Under the pieces are notes generated by a model. It had not been told where the DNA came from, ran no database searches, and worked only from the letters and a program-made list of their open reading frames with translations. Positions 8,301-16,171 of a DNA stretch of 44,609 nt are shown here, piece by piece (position 1 is the first letter of the stretch; the number at the start of each line of letters is the position of its first letter). Source of the stretch: Solobacterium sp. (GTDB taxonomy: Bacteria > Bacillota_I > Bacilli_A > Erysipelotrichales > Erysipelotrichaceae); NCBI GenBank assembly GCA_022486705.1, contig JAKVKC010000020.1, positions 1 through 44,609 of the forward strand, in the 5' to 3' direction. The translations under genes were made by a program, and so were the position numbers.

Positions 8301-8322
8301 AAAGCGCTTAAAAGCGCTTTCA
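8301..8322 (-). promoter_or_regulatory. cre-like operator upstream of the PEPCK-like gene
   Basis: TGAAAGCGCTTTTA (minus strand, 8309-8322) differs from the CcpA cre consensus TGWAANCGNTNWCA at one position. A second AAGCGCTT copy (8301-8309) makes a tight repeat of AAAGCGCTT at one-base spacing. Its centre lies roughly 55 bases before the predicted start point, where CcpA activator sites tend to sit. The same inverted repeat could instead be a weak terminator for the upstream SpoU gene, but the T-tract behind it is broken. Confidence 0.5.
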
Positions 8323-8406
8323 GATGAAATTATTTTCAATTATTTATGAAATATTCTTACAAAACGGGCTGTTTTCCATAGAATGACACTTGTTTCCCGT
8401 TCACGG

Positions 8407-9126
8407 TCATACATTTCTCTGCCGATAGACTTCAAAGCCAAGGACAGCCGCAGCTCCGGCAGCGTTCAGTGCACTGTGGAAATCATTGGCATATGGAATA
8501 TAGATATTCTGCGGGATCTCTTTCAGCACACCGGAAGACAGCCCGCGCATTTCACCGCCGATAGCGATCAGGACCGGTCCGGTATACTTTGCTTCGTAGC
8601 AGCTGATGGCATTCCGGCGCATAGCCGCAAAGCAGTTCACCTTCTGATCCCGATACCATTTCACCGTCTGCTGCATGTCGTCACTCAGCACGATCGGCAG
8701 ATATTCACTTGCCCCGGCTGAGGATTTCAGGATGGTGCTCTCGGCATTCTCCCAATTGCGATCGCGCAGGATCAGTCCGGTGCATCCGGCACTGTAGAGC
8801 GTGCGCATGATATAGCCAAGATTGAAAGGATCTTCAACCCCTTCCAGAAGGACAATGAAAGTCTGTTCCTGTTTCCATGTATCTTCCAATTTCTGATACT
8901 GCCGCTTTTCCGCTTCCGCGATCAGCCCGCCATGCGTCCGGCCGCTTGCTTTGGCATCGATCTCTTCCCGGCTGCAGCGAATGATCTCCGCTTTGCGCTC
9001 CTCTGCCCGATGCAGGATCCAGCTCGTATCCTTATCGTGCTTGGCTTCATCCACATACAGTTTTTCTACCCTGCGGTTTCCGCCCATCAGAGCAGCTTTG
9101 ACACTGACATTTCCTTCAATGATCAT
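8407..9126 (-). CDS. SpoU/TrmH-family RNA methyltransferase (RlmB-like)
   Basis: A 239-residue 2'-O-methyltransferase with an L30e-like N-terminal domain (EGNVSVKAALMG...VEKLYVDE) typical of RlmB/TrmH3-like enzymes and SPOUT motifs GVEDPFNLGYIMRTL, AIGGEMRGL and HSALNAAGAAAVLGFEV. The exact rRNA or tRNA target is not evident. Its ATG at 9126 overlaps the trhP2 stop codon in ATGA, so it is the third gene of a translationally coupled RNA-modification operon. It is the second SpoU paralogue within 3 kb. Confidence 0.88.
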   Translation of the reverse strand: MIIEGNVSVKAALMGGNRRVEKLYVDEAKHDKDTSWILHRAEERKAEIIRCSREEIDAKASGRTHGGLIAEAEKRQYQKLEDTWKQEQTFIVLLEGVEDPFNLGYIMRTLYSAGCTGLILRDRNWENAESTILKSSAGASEYLPIVLSDDMQQTVKWYRDQKVNCFAAMRRNAISCYEAKYTGPVLIAIGGEMRGLSSGVLKEIPQNIYIPYANDFHSALNAAGAAAVLGFEVYRQRNV

Positions 9127-10328
9127 CTGTACCTCCGCAGGATATCATTCTCCTGCACTTCAAAATCTATAGGTATTTCAACCAGGCTCATCGGTGAACG
9201 GATTGCTTCGATCTGTTCCTGTGTCTTGGCATTTTTCATGGCTGAAAGCTTAAATCTGCGATTCTCTTTACCCGGTGTCATAAATTCCAGCATCTCATTG
9301 ACGGCGAAGACATTTCTTGTCTCGATCAGACAGGAGCCATCCTGGACTTTTTTGACGGTGCCGAGAAAGTCATGATTGACATCAGAATTGCTGTTGGCGT
9401 GATAGATCAAAGAATGGACATCTGCTTTGCCGCTGTAGAAGCCTGTGCATGTCTCGCGATTCTCACCGCGCTGGATCTCTCTGCGATGCACTGCCATTCT
9501 TTCGGGCGAAAGCGGTGCTCCTGTCTCATAGATCTCATCAATGAAATGGCGATAGGATGAGACAATGCTGGCAACATAATATTCGGTCTTCATGCGCCCT
9601 TCGATCTTCAAAGAAGAAACGCCTGCTTCCATCAGGTCATACAGATATGCTGCCGCACAAAGATCTTTGCTGCCCATCGTGAATAAGGGATCCGAACTGA
9701 TCTCTTTGTCGTGATCATACAGTGCATAGCTCCAGCGGCATGACTGCGCGCAGCCGCCGCGGTTGGCATCCCGCAGAGTCATGCGGTTGGAAAGCGTGCA
9801 TCTTCCGGAATAATTGACGCACATGCCGCCATGAATGAACGCTTCCGTCTCCACTGGCGAATGCTTAGTGATCTCACGTACCTGTGCCATGGTGCATTCC
9901 CGCGCCAATACAGCACGGTCAATATCCAAAGAATTCTTTAAGAACTGGATCGCATCTGAATTTGTCACTGACATCTGCGTACTGCAGTGGATCTGCAGTT
10001 TCGGTGCCGTCCTGCGGGCAATCCTCATGATTGCCGGGCTGGCGCAGATGATCGCCGTGACGCCGTATTCTTCCAGCTTCTGCAGATATTCTTCAATGCC
10101 TTCAAAATCTTCATCATGCGGAATGATATTTACCGTCACATGGATATGGGCACCGTATTCTTTGGCAAATGCACATGCCTCACGGATATCTTCCATGGTG
10201 AAATTGGATGCCCGCGAGCGCAGTGAAAAGCACTGACCGCCAAGATACACGGCGTCAGCTCCATAGCGGATTGCTGTTTTTGCCCGATGCAGATCTCCTG
10301 CCGGCGCTAATAATTCCGGTTTCTTCAT
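9123..10328 (-). CDS. trhP2: U32-family tRNA U34 hydroxylase TrhP2-like (peptidase U32)
   Basis: A 401-residue member of the former peptidase U32 family. In B. subtilis and E. coli such proteins (YrrO, TrhP) are needed for prephenate-dependent 5-hydroxylation of U34 in tRNA. The U32 signature EAFIHGGMCVNYSGRCTLS is intact and is followed by GGCAQSCRW, giving Cys residues suited to an iron-sulfur cluster. The N-terminus PELLAPAGDLHRAKTAIRYGADAVYLGG is standard, as is the C-terminal small beta domain. The start ATG at 10328 overlaps the stop of the upstream U32 gene (ATGA), as in the yrrN-yrrO pair. The name is assigned by that synteny. Confidence 0.85.
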   Translation of the reverse strand: MKKPELLAPAGDLHRAKTAIRYGADAVYLGGQCFSLRSRASNFTMEDIREACAFAKEYGAHIHVTVNIIPHDEDFEGIEEYLQKLEEYGVTAIICASPAIMRIARRTAPKLQIHCSTQMSVTNSDAIQFLKNSLDIDRAVLARECTMAQVREITKHSPVETEAFIHGGMCVNYSGRCTLSNRMTLRDANRGGCAQSCRWSYALYDHDKEISSDPLFTMGSKDLCAAAYLYDLMEAGVSSLKIEGRMKTEYYVASIVSSYRHFIDEIYETGAPLSPERMAVHRREIQRGENRETCTGFYSGKADVHSLIYHANSNSDVNHDFLGTVKKVQDGSCLIETRNVFAVNEMLEFMTPGKENRRFKLSAMKNAKTQEQIEAIRSPMSLVEIPIDFEVQENDILRRYR

Positions 10329-11185
10329 TTCACCGTCTTCTGTCTGTAATAGCCGCTGCTCAGCGGCAGGTATTGATACTGATCCATATAGGTACTTCCA
10401 TCTTCTTTCTGTCCATCCAGCTGCCGATGATAGATCCTGATCGCATCTGCAGCTTCTTTTTCCTGCATTCCATTGGCATCTATTTCATAGCGGCATATGC
10501 CGGCTTCCATAAAATCATTCATGCATGAAAATGACTCCTGGATATAATCGGTATAGATCAAAGTCCCATACGCATTCTCATAGATCGGCATCCTGCCGTC
10601 TCTGCTCTCTTCTTTCAGGAAAAGATCTTTCTGATTGCATAAAGAAGGGAGTTCATGAATATCCGCATATGCCTGCAGAAGCTTTCTTTTGGATACGCTC
10701 ATCAGCAGTCTGCCATGGATCTGCAGGCTGGTCTGCGGTACATGTCTGGCAATTTCCAGGATTTCTTCTTCCGTCAGCAGCGGTGAGATCTGCACCGACT
10801 GCAGTCCCTGTTCCATCCACCATGACGCATCTTTTGTATCGGTCAGGAGAGTCTCTGGACGATAGATCATATGATCCTGTGCATGCAGGCGCTGTACCGT
10901 CAGCATCAGTCCTGGATCAGAGAACAGAACCGCATCCGCATACGGCAGGATCTCGGTCAGTCTGTCTTCTGCCCATTGTTTCTCTTCTTCGCCGAACAGG
11001 CGATTCATCAGGACCGCTGTGCGTCCTGGATTTGCGGCCGAAATTTTGCGGATCTCTTCCGTCGAAAAACCATGCAGGGAAGAAAAGCATCCATCTTTCA
11101 GGGCCAGGATCACTTCATCGGCACCTGCTTCTGTATATGCTTTCATCTGCTGTATTGATTCACATGTAACTGTCAGTATTTTCAT
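10325..11185 (-). CDS. trhP1: U32-family protein TrhP1-like
   Basis: A 286-residue short member of the U32 family, placed directly upstream of and overlapping the long member, the arrangement of B. subtilis yrrN-yrrO (trhP1-trhP2). It starts MKILTVTCESIQQMKAYTEA and keeps the TIM-barrel opening GADEVILALK and a central block QIHGRLLMSVSKRKLL, but lacks the long member's cysteine-rich signature, as expected for the TrhP1 partner. The open frame continues upstream to 11239, but the ATG at 11185 gives the family N-terminus and lies nine bases after an extended -10 box, with no Shine-Dalgarno, so it appears nearly leaderless. Confidence 0.75.
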   Translation of the reverse strand: MKILTVTCESIQQMKAYTEAGADEVILALKDGCFSSLHGFSTEEIRKISAANPGRTAVLMNRLFGEEEKQWAEDRLTEILPYADAVLFSDPGLMLTVQRLHAQDHMIYRPETLLTDTKDASWWMEQGLQSVQISPLLTEEEILEIARHVPQTSLQIHGRLLMSVSKRKLLQAYADIHELPSLCNQKDLFLKEESRDGRMPIYENAYGTLIYTDYIQESFSCMNDFMEAGICRYEIDANGMQEKEAADAIRIYHRQLDGQKEDGSTYMDQYQYLPLSSGYYRQKTVK

Positions 11186-11194
11186 TGCGGTACA

Positions 11195-11203
11195 ATCATA
11201 CCA
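11195..11203 (-). promoter_or_regulatory. Extended -10 promoter of the trhP1 operon
   Basis: Minus strand TGG-TATGAT (-10 at 11195-11200), nine bases before the ATG at 11185, so the untranslated leader would be about two or three bases. It is divergent from the folT promoter that begins at 11222. Confidence 0.55.
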
Positions 11204-11221
11204 TGATTTCTTTTTCCTGAC

Positions 11222-11250
11222 TTGTATCTCTGTTTTCATTATGCTATCTT
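11222..11250 (+). promoter_or_regulatory. Promoter of the THF riboswitch-folT unit
   Basis: -35 TTGTAT (11222-11227), 17-bp spacer ending in TGC (extended -10), -10 TATCTT (11245-11250). The predicted start near 11257 places the aptamer at the very 5' end of the RNA. Confidence 0.7.
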
Positions 11251-11257
11251 AGTTTCA

Positions 11258-11360
11258 ACAGGTGGCGTTAAGTGCTGTAAGCATGGGAACTTATGGACGA
11301 AAAGCAATGCTTGCGGTCATCTGTGATATCCCATTATGTGAAATGTAACCTTTCTTTCAC
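11258..11360 (+). promoter_or_regulatory. THF (folate) riboswitch, folT leader
   Basis: The leader contains GCGTTAAGTG (11265-11274) and GCGGTCAT (11313-11320), matching the two most conserved strands of the tetrahydrofolate riboswitch (RF00831), closed by ACAGGTG (11258-11264) pairing with CATCTGT (11318-11324). It precedes a folate transporter gene, the classical target of this class. A pyrimidine tract CCTTTCTTTC (11349-11358) just before the GGAAGGAGGG ribosome site could mask it, which suggests control at translation; no terminator hairpin with a T-run is visible. Folate binding would be expected to lower expression. Confidence 0.8.
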
Positions 11361-11386
11361 TGATGGCGGAAGGAGGGTTTTTCTTT

Positions 11387-11965
11387 ATGTTTAGCAAAGA
11401 ATATTGGCGATCATCTGCATCAAAGCTTTCAAGCATCCACTTTATCGCGCTCATGGCAGCCTTTATTGCGATGAAGATCATTGTCGGAAATATTTATATT
11501 CCGGTTGCACAGAACCTCAGAGTCGGGGTCAATTTTGTTTTGGTTGCTGTCGAAGCTTCTATTTTAGGACCGGCAGCCGGGATGGTCAGTGCCGCAATCA
11601 CGGATCTGCTTGGCTTCGCCTTATTTCCAAGCGGTCCTTTTTTTGCCGGGTATACATTGACTGCTGTATGCGGTTCACTGATCTATGCCCTGCTCTTCTA
11701 TCGCCGCAGGATCACGGTCCTGCGCATTACCATTGCAAAGATCCTGAACAACTATCTTGTCAATGTACTTCTTGGTTCTCTGTGGAGCGCCATTCTGTAT
11801 GACAAAGCTTTTATTGTCTATGCCGCAACAAGTGCCATCAAGAATACTGTCCTGCTTCCTTTTGAGATCGTCCTGCTGGTCGTTGTCTTCAATCTTCTGG
11901 CACCGATCCTTGTACGCCGCCATCTCATTGAAGATCCCGGGAAACTGCCGCTTCATTGGAAATGA
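11387..11965 (+). CDS. folT: ECF transporter folate-binding S component FolT
   Basis: A 192-residue integral membrane S component that captures folate and works with the shared EcfA/EcfA'/EcfT module encoded elsewhere. Six hydrophobic stretches can be traced, beginning around FIALMAAFIAMKIIVGNIYI; the block NLRVGVNFVLVAVEASILGP followed by GMVSAAITDLLGFALFPSG is the family's substrate-site region. I chose ATG 11387 because AGGAGG lies 10 bases upstream; an in-frame ATG at 11363 would place the ribosome site inside the gene. The THF riboswitch upstream independently supports the substrate. No terminator separates it from the aminotransferase gene. Confidence 0.9.
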   Translation: MFSKEYWRSSASKLSSIHFIALMAAFIAMKIIVGNIYIPVAQNLRVGVNFVLVAVEASILGPAAGMVSAAITDLLGFALFPSGPFFAGYTLTAVCGSLIYALLFYRRRITVLRITIAKILNNYLVNVLLGSLWSAILYDKAFIVYAATSAIKNTVLLPFEIVLLVVVFNLLAPILVRRHLIEDPGKLPLHWK

Positions 11966-11969
11966 TTGG

Positions 11970-11978
11970 TGCTATAAT
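11970..11978 (+). promoter_or_regulatory. Extended -10 promoter of the aminotransferase gene
   Basis: TGC-TATAAT at 11970-11978, just after the folT stop, with no clear -35 box. The ribosome site AGGAGGAG follows at 11998-12005. Confidence 0.6.
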
Positions 11979-12010
11979 TTCTGCATATTGTAACTTCAGG
12001 AGGAGATCTT

Positions 12011-13246
12011 ATGACATTTGTTCGTAAAAGTGCTGATGTAACACCGATTGTAGACACCGTATTCGCTATTGTTGACAAAGCAAAGAAGGATAAAGCAGAG
12101 ATCGGTGCTGACAATGTCATTGATGCAACGATCGGATCGCTGTATGGAGAAGATGAAAAACTGGTAGCTTTTGATGAAGTCTTCAATCATTATGACGCCA
12201 TTGACCATCGCACCAAGGCAGCTTATGCATCAAGCTTTACCGGCAACCCTGACTTCAGAAAATGTGTCTGGGACTGGGTCGCACAGAATGCAGATGTAAA
12301 GCTGAAGCATTCCGTCATTGCTACACCGGGCGGATCCGGTGCAGATTCCATGTCGATCACGACCTTCTTGGATGAAGGTGAGACATTGATCATTCCGGAT
12401 ATCGCATGGGGCTCTTATGCCCTGATGGCGCATGAGAATAATATCGAGATTGCAAAGTATGCAATGTTCGACGGCGATGCCTTCAATCTGCAGAGCGTCA
12501 GAGATACGATCAATGAAGTACTGAAAAAGCAGGATCGCATTGTCATGGTCATCAATGATCCATGCCACAATCCAACCGGCTATTCATTGACGATTGATGA
12601 ATGGAAGCAGCTCGTTGATCTGATGAATGAAGTATCCGAGAAAGTTCCGTTCATTCTGATCGATGACATAGCATATATTGATTATTCCAATCATTTGGCA
12701 CAGAGCAGAAAATACATGGAGACATGGAATTCACTTTCTGAAAAAGCTATGGTTGTTGTTGCTTTCAGCTGTTCCAAGACACTGACTTCCTATGGATTGA
12801 GATGCGGTGCGGCCGTGATCTTAGGACAGAGAGCAGAGGATGTCCGTGAAGCGGAGATCATCATGGAAAAGAAAGCCCGGGCGACCTGGTCCAATATTCC
12901 AAATGCGGCGATGGCCAACTTTGTCTGGCTGACGACGGAAGACCGCGAAAAGTTCCTGGCTGAGAAACAGAAATATATTGATCTGATGCAGCAGAGATCT
13001 TCCCTCTTCTTAAAAGAAGCGAAAGCTGCAGATCTGGCGGTCTATCCATACAAGGAGGGATTCTTTGTGACGCTGGTCATGAAGGACAATGCCGTAAGAT
13101 CCAAATATCATGAAGCACTGATGAAGGAACATATTTATACCGTTGAAGTCAATCATGGCATCCGGGTTGCGGTATGTTCCCTGCCGCTCAAAAAGATCTA
13201 TGGCCTGGCTGGCAGAATGAAAAAGATCCAGCTGGAGACGAAATAA
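12011..13246 (+). CDS. Class I pyridoxal-phosphate aminotransferase (aspartate/aromatic type)
   Basis: A 411-residue PLP enzyme of aminotransferase class I. It shows GGSGADSMSI (cofactor phosphate region), DPCHNPTGYSLTIDEW (the HNPTG block with the PLP-contacting Asn), LIDDIAYIDY, the lysine segment FSCSKTLTSYGLRCG that would form the internal aldimine, and a C-terminal Arg in NHGIRVAVCSLP for substrate carboxylate. The HNPTG-SLT-EW pattern is like the AspC/TyrB subgroup, so aspartate or aromatic amino acids are likely substrates with 2-oxoglutarate. AGGAGGAG precedes the ATG. The stop codon TAA overlaps the ATG of the next gene (TAATG), so the two are coupled. Confidence 0.85.
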   Translation: MTFVRKSADVTPIVDTVFAIVDKAKKDKAEIGADNVIDATIGSLYGEDEKLVAFDEVFNHYDAIDHRTKAAYASSFTGNPDFRKCVWDWVAQNADVKLKHSVIATPGGSGADSMSITTFLDEGETLIIPDIAWGSYALMAHENNIEIAKYAMFDGDAFNLQSVRDTINEVLKKQDRIVMVINDPCHNPTGYSLTIDEWKQLVDLMNEVSEKVPFILIDDIAYIDYSNHLAQSRKYMETWNSLSEKAMVVVAFSCSKTLTSYGLRCGAAVILGQRAEDVREAEIIMEKKARATWSNIPNAAMANFVWLTTEDREKFLAEKQKYIDLMQQRSSLFLKEAKAADLAVYPYKEGFFVTLVMKDNAVRSKYHEALMKEHIYTVEVNHGIRVAVCSLPLKKIYGLAGRMKKIQLETK

Positions 13247-14106
13247 TGCCGGCAGCCACCACGCATGTGGAATTTGCCAAAGATCTGCTGCGCATCGATC
13301 CAGCACAGAGATCCCATATTGATGATATGCCAATGTATTATTTAGGCTCACAGGGACCGGATATGCTTTTCTTTTCCCACGCATCTGTCCTGCCTGGCTC
13401 GCTGCATAAGTACGGCAATCTGATGCATGCATCAAAAGTCTATGAAGTGATCCAATTCTTTGAGGACTTTGCGGAAAATGATCCTGATCTGATCAGTTAC
13501 ATACAAGGCTATCTGTGCCATTATGCTTTGGATTCCACGGCGCATCCATTAGTCTTTGCGGTCACTGACGATATTGTACATCAGCACGGCGGAAAGAACG
13601 GTGTGATCCATGTCGGTCTGGAAGCAGAGATCGATGTATGGATGCTGCATCAAAGAGGAAGAAAAATCCAGGACTATAATGTCTTTCAGTATCTGCAGGT
13701 CTCTGCTGCAGATCAGAAAAAGCTGGCAGAGATGTATCATGCCATGTTCCAAGAAGTCTTCCATCTTGAGATCAGCACTTCACGCATCATCGGTGCCATC
13801 CGCGAAGTCCATGCCTGGACAGCCTTTCTGTATCCAAAAAAATCTACTTATGATCTGATCTATACTTTGGAGGATCTGGCTGGCGGATCGCATGGCTTAA
13901 GTGCTATGATGCTCTATCAGAAAGAACCGAAGCAGATCATCAATACGGAACATCATTCCTACGCCATTCCTTGGTCAGCAGATGAAACGATCTCCGCTTC
14001 CTTCCCTGACCTGTATGGCAGAGCACTTTTTACCGCAAAGCATCTTCTCAAGCAGCATGATCGTTCTGATTTTATAAAGAATTTCAATGGTGAGCGTATT
14101 CTCTAG
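13246..14106 (+). CDS. Zinc-dependent phospholipase C-like protein
   Basis: A 286-residue protein resembling the zinc-dependent phospholipase C/S1-P1 nuclease fold (PF00882). Histidines and aspartates fit a metal site: THVEFAKDLL at the N-terminus, LGSQGPDMLFF, KYGNLMHASKVYE, YLCHYALDSTAHP and HVGLEAEIDVWM. No signal peptide is present, so it is probably cytoplasmic, and its true substrate is unknown. The start at 13246 (TAATG overlap with the aminotransferase) gives the expected N-terminus; the longer frame to 13174 lies inside the upstream gene. Confidence 0.8.
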   Translation: MPAATTHVEFAKDLLRIDPAQRSHIDDMPMYYLGSQGPDMLFFSHASVLPGSLHKYGNLMHASKVYEVIQFFEDFAENDPDLISYIQGYLCHYALDSTAHPLVFAVTDDIVHQHGGKNGVIHVGLEAEIDVWMLHQRGRKIQDYNVFQYLQVSAADQKKLAEMYHAMFQEVFHLEISTSRIIGAIREVHAWTAFLYPKKSTYDLIYTLEDLAGGSHGLSAMMLYQKEPKQIINTEHHSYAIPWSADETISASFPDLYGRALFTAKHLLKQHDRSDFIKNFNGERIL

Positions 14107-14120
14107 CCCACCTTTTTCAT

Positions 14121-14146
14121 ACAAAAAAAGAAGCCTTTCAGCTTCT
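14121..14146 (-). terminator. Terminator after the PPase-like gene
   Basis: Minus strand AGAAGC, six-base loop TGAAAG, GCTTCT, then TTTTTT; it begins immediately at the stop codon of the leftward gene. There is no T-run for the rightward gene. Confidence 0.8.
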
Positions 14147-14529
14147 CAGTTATCCGTAAATCCCCAGCTTGGCAGTTCATTCCCGCGATGGATCAGCACC
14201 GTCTTCTGGTAGTCTGTCTGGTTCAGGAAACGAAGGATCGCATCCTCTTCATCCTCATTGCAGCCAGCTAAGATCTTCACATCCAATTCCTTGGCAAGAA
14301 TATCAGCCGCGATGACCAATGCCGTTACTTTGTTGCGATCGCCGCTGCCGGCATAGACCGAGATACCTTCATCATCATTTGCCTGGATCTTCCCGTAATC
14401 GGTCGGATAGATCAGATTCTTGAATGTATCATGTGTCTCTCCTTTTTTCTTGGAAAGATTGAAACCGCTGGATAGAAACAATGTATCAATTTTCTGCCAG
14501 AAATAAGCATTATTTTCAAACTCTTGCAT
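14146..14529 (-). CDS. Small inorganic pyrophosphatase-like protein
   Basis: A 127-residue cytoplasmic protein related to the short proteins annotated as inorganic pyrophosphatase in Bacillota. The alignable blocks are NAYFWQKIDTLFLSS (7-21), KNLIYPTDYGKI (37-48), EGISVYAGS (54-62) and KILAGCNEDEEDAILRFLN (85-103). Class I PPases need several Asp residues; here D44, D52 and D53 remain, but S57 stands where relatives I recall have Asp, so catalysis is doubtful. The ATG at 14529 has GAGGGG upstream; the frame is open to 14544. It has its own promoter and terminator. Confidence 0.6.
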   Translation of the reverse strand: MQEFENNAYFWQKIDTLFLSSGFNLSKKKGETHDTFKNLIYPTDYGKIQANDDEGISVYAGSGDRNKVTALVIAADILAKELDVKILAGCNEDEEDAILRFLNQTDYQKTVLIHRGNELPSWGFTDN

Positions 14530-14564
14530 GCAAACACCCCTCATATAATTTTCGTTGCATTTCG

Positions 14565-14593
14565 ATTATATGACTTTCTTACAAAAATGTAAA
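14565..14593 (-). promoter_or_regulatory. Promoter of the PPase-like gene
   Basis: Minus strand -35 TTTACA (14588-14593), 17-bp spacer, -10 TATAAT (14565-14570). Confidence 0.75.
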
Positions 14594-14643
14594 CATGATG
14601 AAAAATAATTGAAAACTTTTTCATTTCCTTATAGAACGATATT

Positions 14644-15588
14644 TTACAGAATCTTGTTTTTCTGATTTCCCTGAAGCCAGGACTGCAGATTTTCGAAAAC
14701 GATCTGAGCCCGGATGTCCATTGCTTCCGCTGTTGCAAAACCGATATGCGGTGTCACCAGAACATTGTCCAGAGCAAGCAATGGATCTGCTCTGTCCAAT
14801 GGCGGTTCCTGATCAAAAACATCCAGGACAGCGCCGGCAATCTGTTTCTTCTGCAGAGCATCAATCAGATCGGCAGTATTGACGATCGGACCTCTTGCCA
14901 TATTGACAAGAATGGCATGCGGTTTCATTAATGCAAGCTTCTGTGCATTGATCATCCCACGTGTTTCTTCTTTCAGCGGACAGTGCAGCAGCACAATATC
15001 CGACTGCTTCAGCACTTCATCCATGGATGTCATGCGGATCCCATCTTCAGCCGCAGATGGATGTTTTCGACAGGCAATGATATGCGCACCGAAAGCAGAA
15101 AAGAGCTCCGCTGAGCGGCGGCCGATCTTACCAAGACCTATGATACCGACCGTCTTTCCTTTGATCTCCTGGCCGACATATGTCCCTTTCGTCAAGCCAG
15201 AGCGGCAGGCATCTTCCATCTTTCGCAAAGCACGATATTCTGCCAGAACACTGCCGACCGCCAATTCTGCTACTGCCTCATTTGAATAGCCGGAAGCATT
15301 GGATACGGCGATCTTCTTTTCCTTCGCTGCTTCTAAGCCAATGTGATCTACGCCCGTAAAGGCAACATCGATAAATTTCAGATGTTCCCCTGCTTCAATG
15401 ACTTCATTGCTCAATGGCATGTTGGCCAGGATGGCAATATCTGCATCGCCGATCTCTTCTTTCAGTGTTTTTTGATCCGCCGTTCTTTTATAGCATGAAA
15501 AAGAAATGCCCTGCGCTATGAACGGTGCCTCCAGTGCCTTCAGCTGTTCTTCTTTGATGCCTAATGATTCTAAGATCACTGCTTTCAT
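14644..15588 (-). CDS. D-isomer-specific 2-hydroxyacid dehydrogenase
   Basis: A 314-residue NAD-dependent dehydrogenase reducing 2-keto acids or oxidising 2-hydroxy acids. The Rossmann loop GIIGLGKIG sits near residue 147, and the catalytic triad is recognisable: Arg in NMARGPIVN, Glu in DVFDQEPPL and His in TPHIGFAT. The sequence resembles the glycerate/phosphoglycerate dehydrogenase branch, but the substrate cannot be read from it. AGGAGA precedes the ATG. It is the last gene of an operon with the ArsR regulator and exonuclease; 19 bases separate it from the exonuclease. Confidence 0.85.
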   Translation of the reverse strand: MKAVILESLGIKEEQLKALEAPFIAQGISFSCYKRTADQKTLKEEIGDADIAILANMPLSNEVIEAGEHLKFIDVAFTGVDHIGLEAAKEKKIAVSNASGYSNEAVAELAVGSVLAEYRALRKMEDACRSGLTKGTYVGQEIKGKTVGIIGLGKIGRRSAELFSAFGAHIIACRKHPSAAEDGIRMTSMDEVLKQSDIVLLHCPLKEETRGMINAQKLALMKPHAILVNMARGPIVNTADLIDALQKKQIAGAVLDVFDQEPPLDRADPLLALDNVLVTPHIGFATAEAMDIRAQIVFENLQSWLQGNQKNKIL

Positions 15589-15607
15589 ATTATTCTCTTT
15601 CTCCTGA

Positions 15608-16171
15608 TCACTTCAGCAGATGAAGATGCGTTCCCGTTCTCTGCAGAAGTTCTTCAATATCATAAATACCGGATCGTTCCATGACTCTTTCAACGATCAT
15701 CAAACATCCTAAGGCATCGGATGCCGCATTGTGATGATCCAATTCAATCTTCAGATAATCGCACATATCGTTCAGCCGATGATGCGCCAGCTGGGGAAAT
15801 ACATGCCGGCTGAGCTCGACCGTATCAAAATAGCGCAGGGCGGGAACTGCATGTCCTGTATTCCTGCATGTTTCCTTCATGCATGTCATATCAAAGCGGG
15901 CGTTATGCGCGCAGACAATTCCTCCCTGCAGTACATCCAAAAGATCCGGATACAGCTGCGTCCAGCATGGTGCTGTCTCTGCCATCTCCGGTGTAATATG
16001 ATGGATGCCAATATTGAACGGATCAAAATAGCATACATTTTCAGCCGGCGAGATCAAAGAATAAAAAGCATTTTCTTCTATCGCCCCATCGTCCATTGTT
16101 GATACACCGACAGAACATACACTGGCCATCGAACGATTGGCTGTTTCAAAATCAATCGCTGCGATCTTCAT
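15608..16171 (-). CDS. DEDDh 3'-5' exonuclease (DnaQ/RNase T family)
   Basis: A 187-residue stand-alone exonuclease. Motif ExoI is AAIDFETANRS (residues 4-14), ExoII is CAHNARFDMTCM (about 92-103) and ExoIII is HHNAASDALG (about 145-154), which makes it a DEDDh enzyme needing two divalent metals. Such proteins trim DNA or RNA 3' ends; it is too short to hold a BRCT or helicase domain. The ATG at 16171 overlaps the stop of the ArsR gene (ATGA), so translation is coupled. Confidence 0.88.
   Translation of the reverse strand: MKIAAIDFETANRSMASVCSVGVSTMDDGAIEENAFYSLISPAENVCYFDPFNIGIHHITPEMAETAPCWTQLYPDLLDVLQGGIVCAHNARFDMTCMKETCRNTGHAVPALRYFDTVELSRHVFPQLAHHRLNDMCDYLKIELDHHNAASDALGCLMIVERVMERSGIYDIEELLQRTGTHLHLLK

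Noticed and set aside
8241-8339. N-terminal extension of the PEPCK-like protein
   Set aside because: It includes the -10 box, part of the cre-like repeat and the GGAGGGG ribosome site, which point to the ATG at 8240.
11186-11239. Upstream extension of trhP1
   Set aside because: It would place its own -10 box and the divergent folT -35/spacer within the coding sequence and add residues not typical of the family.
14541-14738. 65-codon frame upstream of the PPase-like gene
   Set aside because: It is a frame-shifted reading of the dehydrogenase end running through the PPase promoter; no ribosome site.
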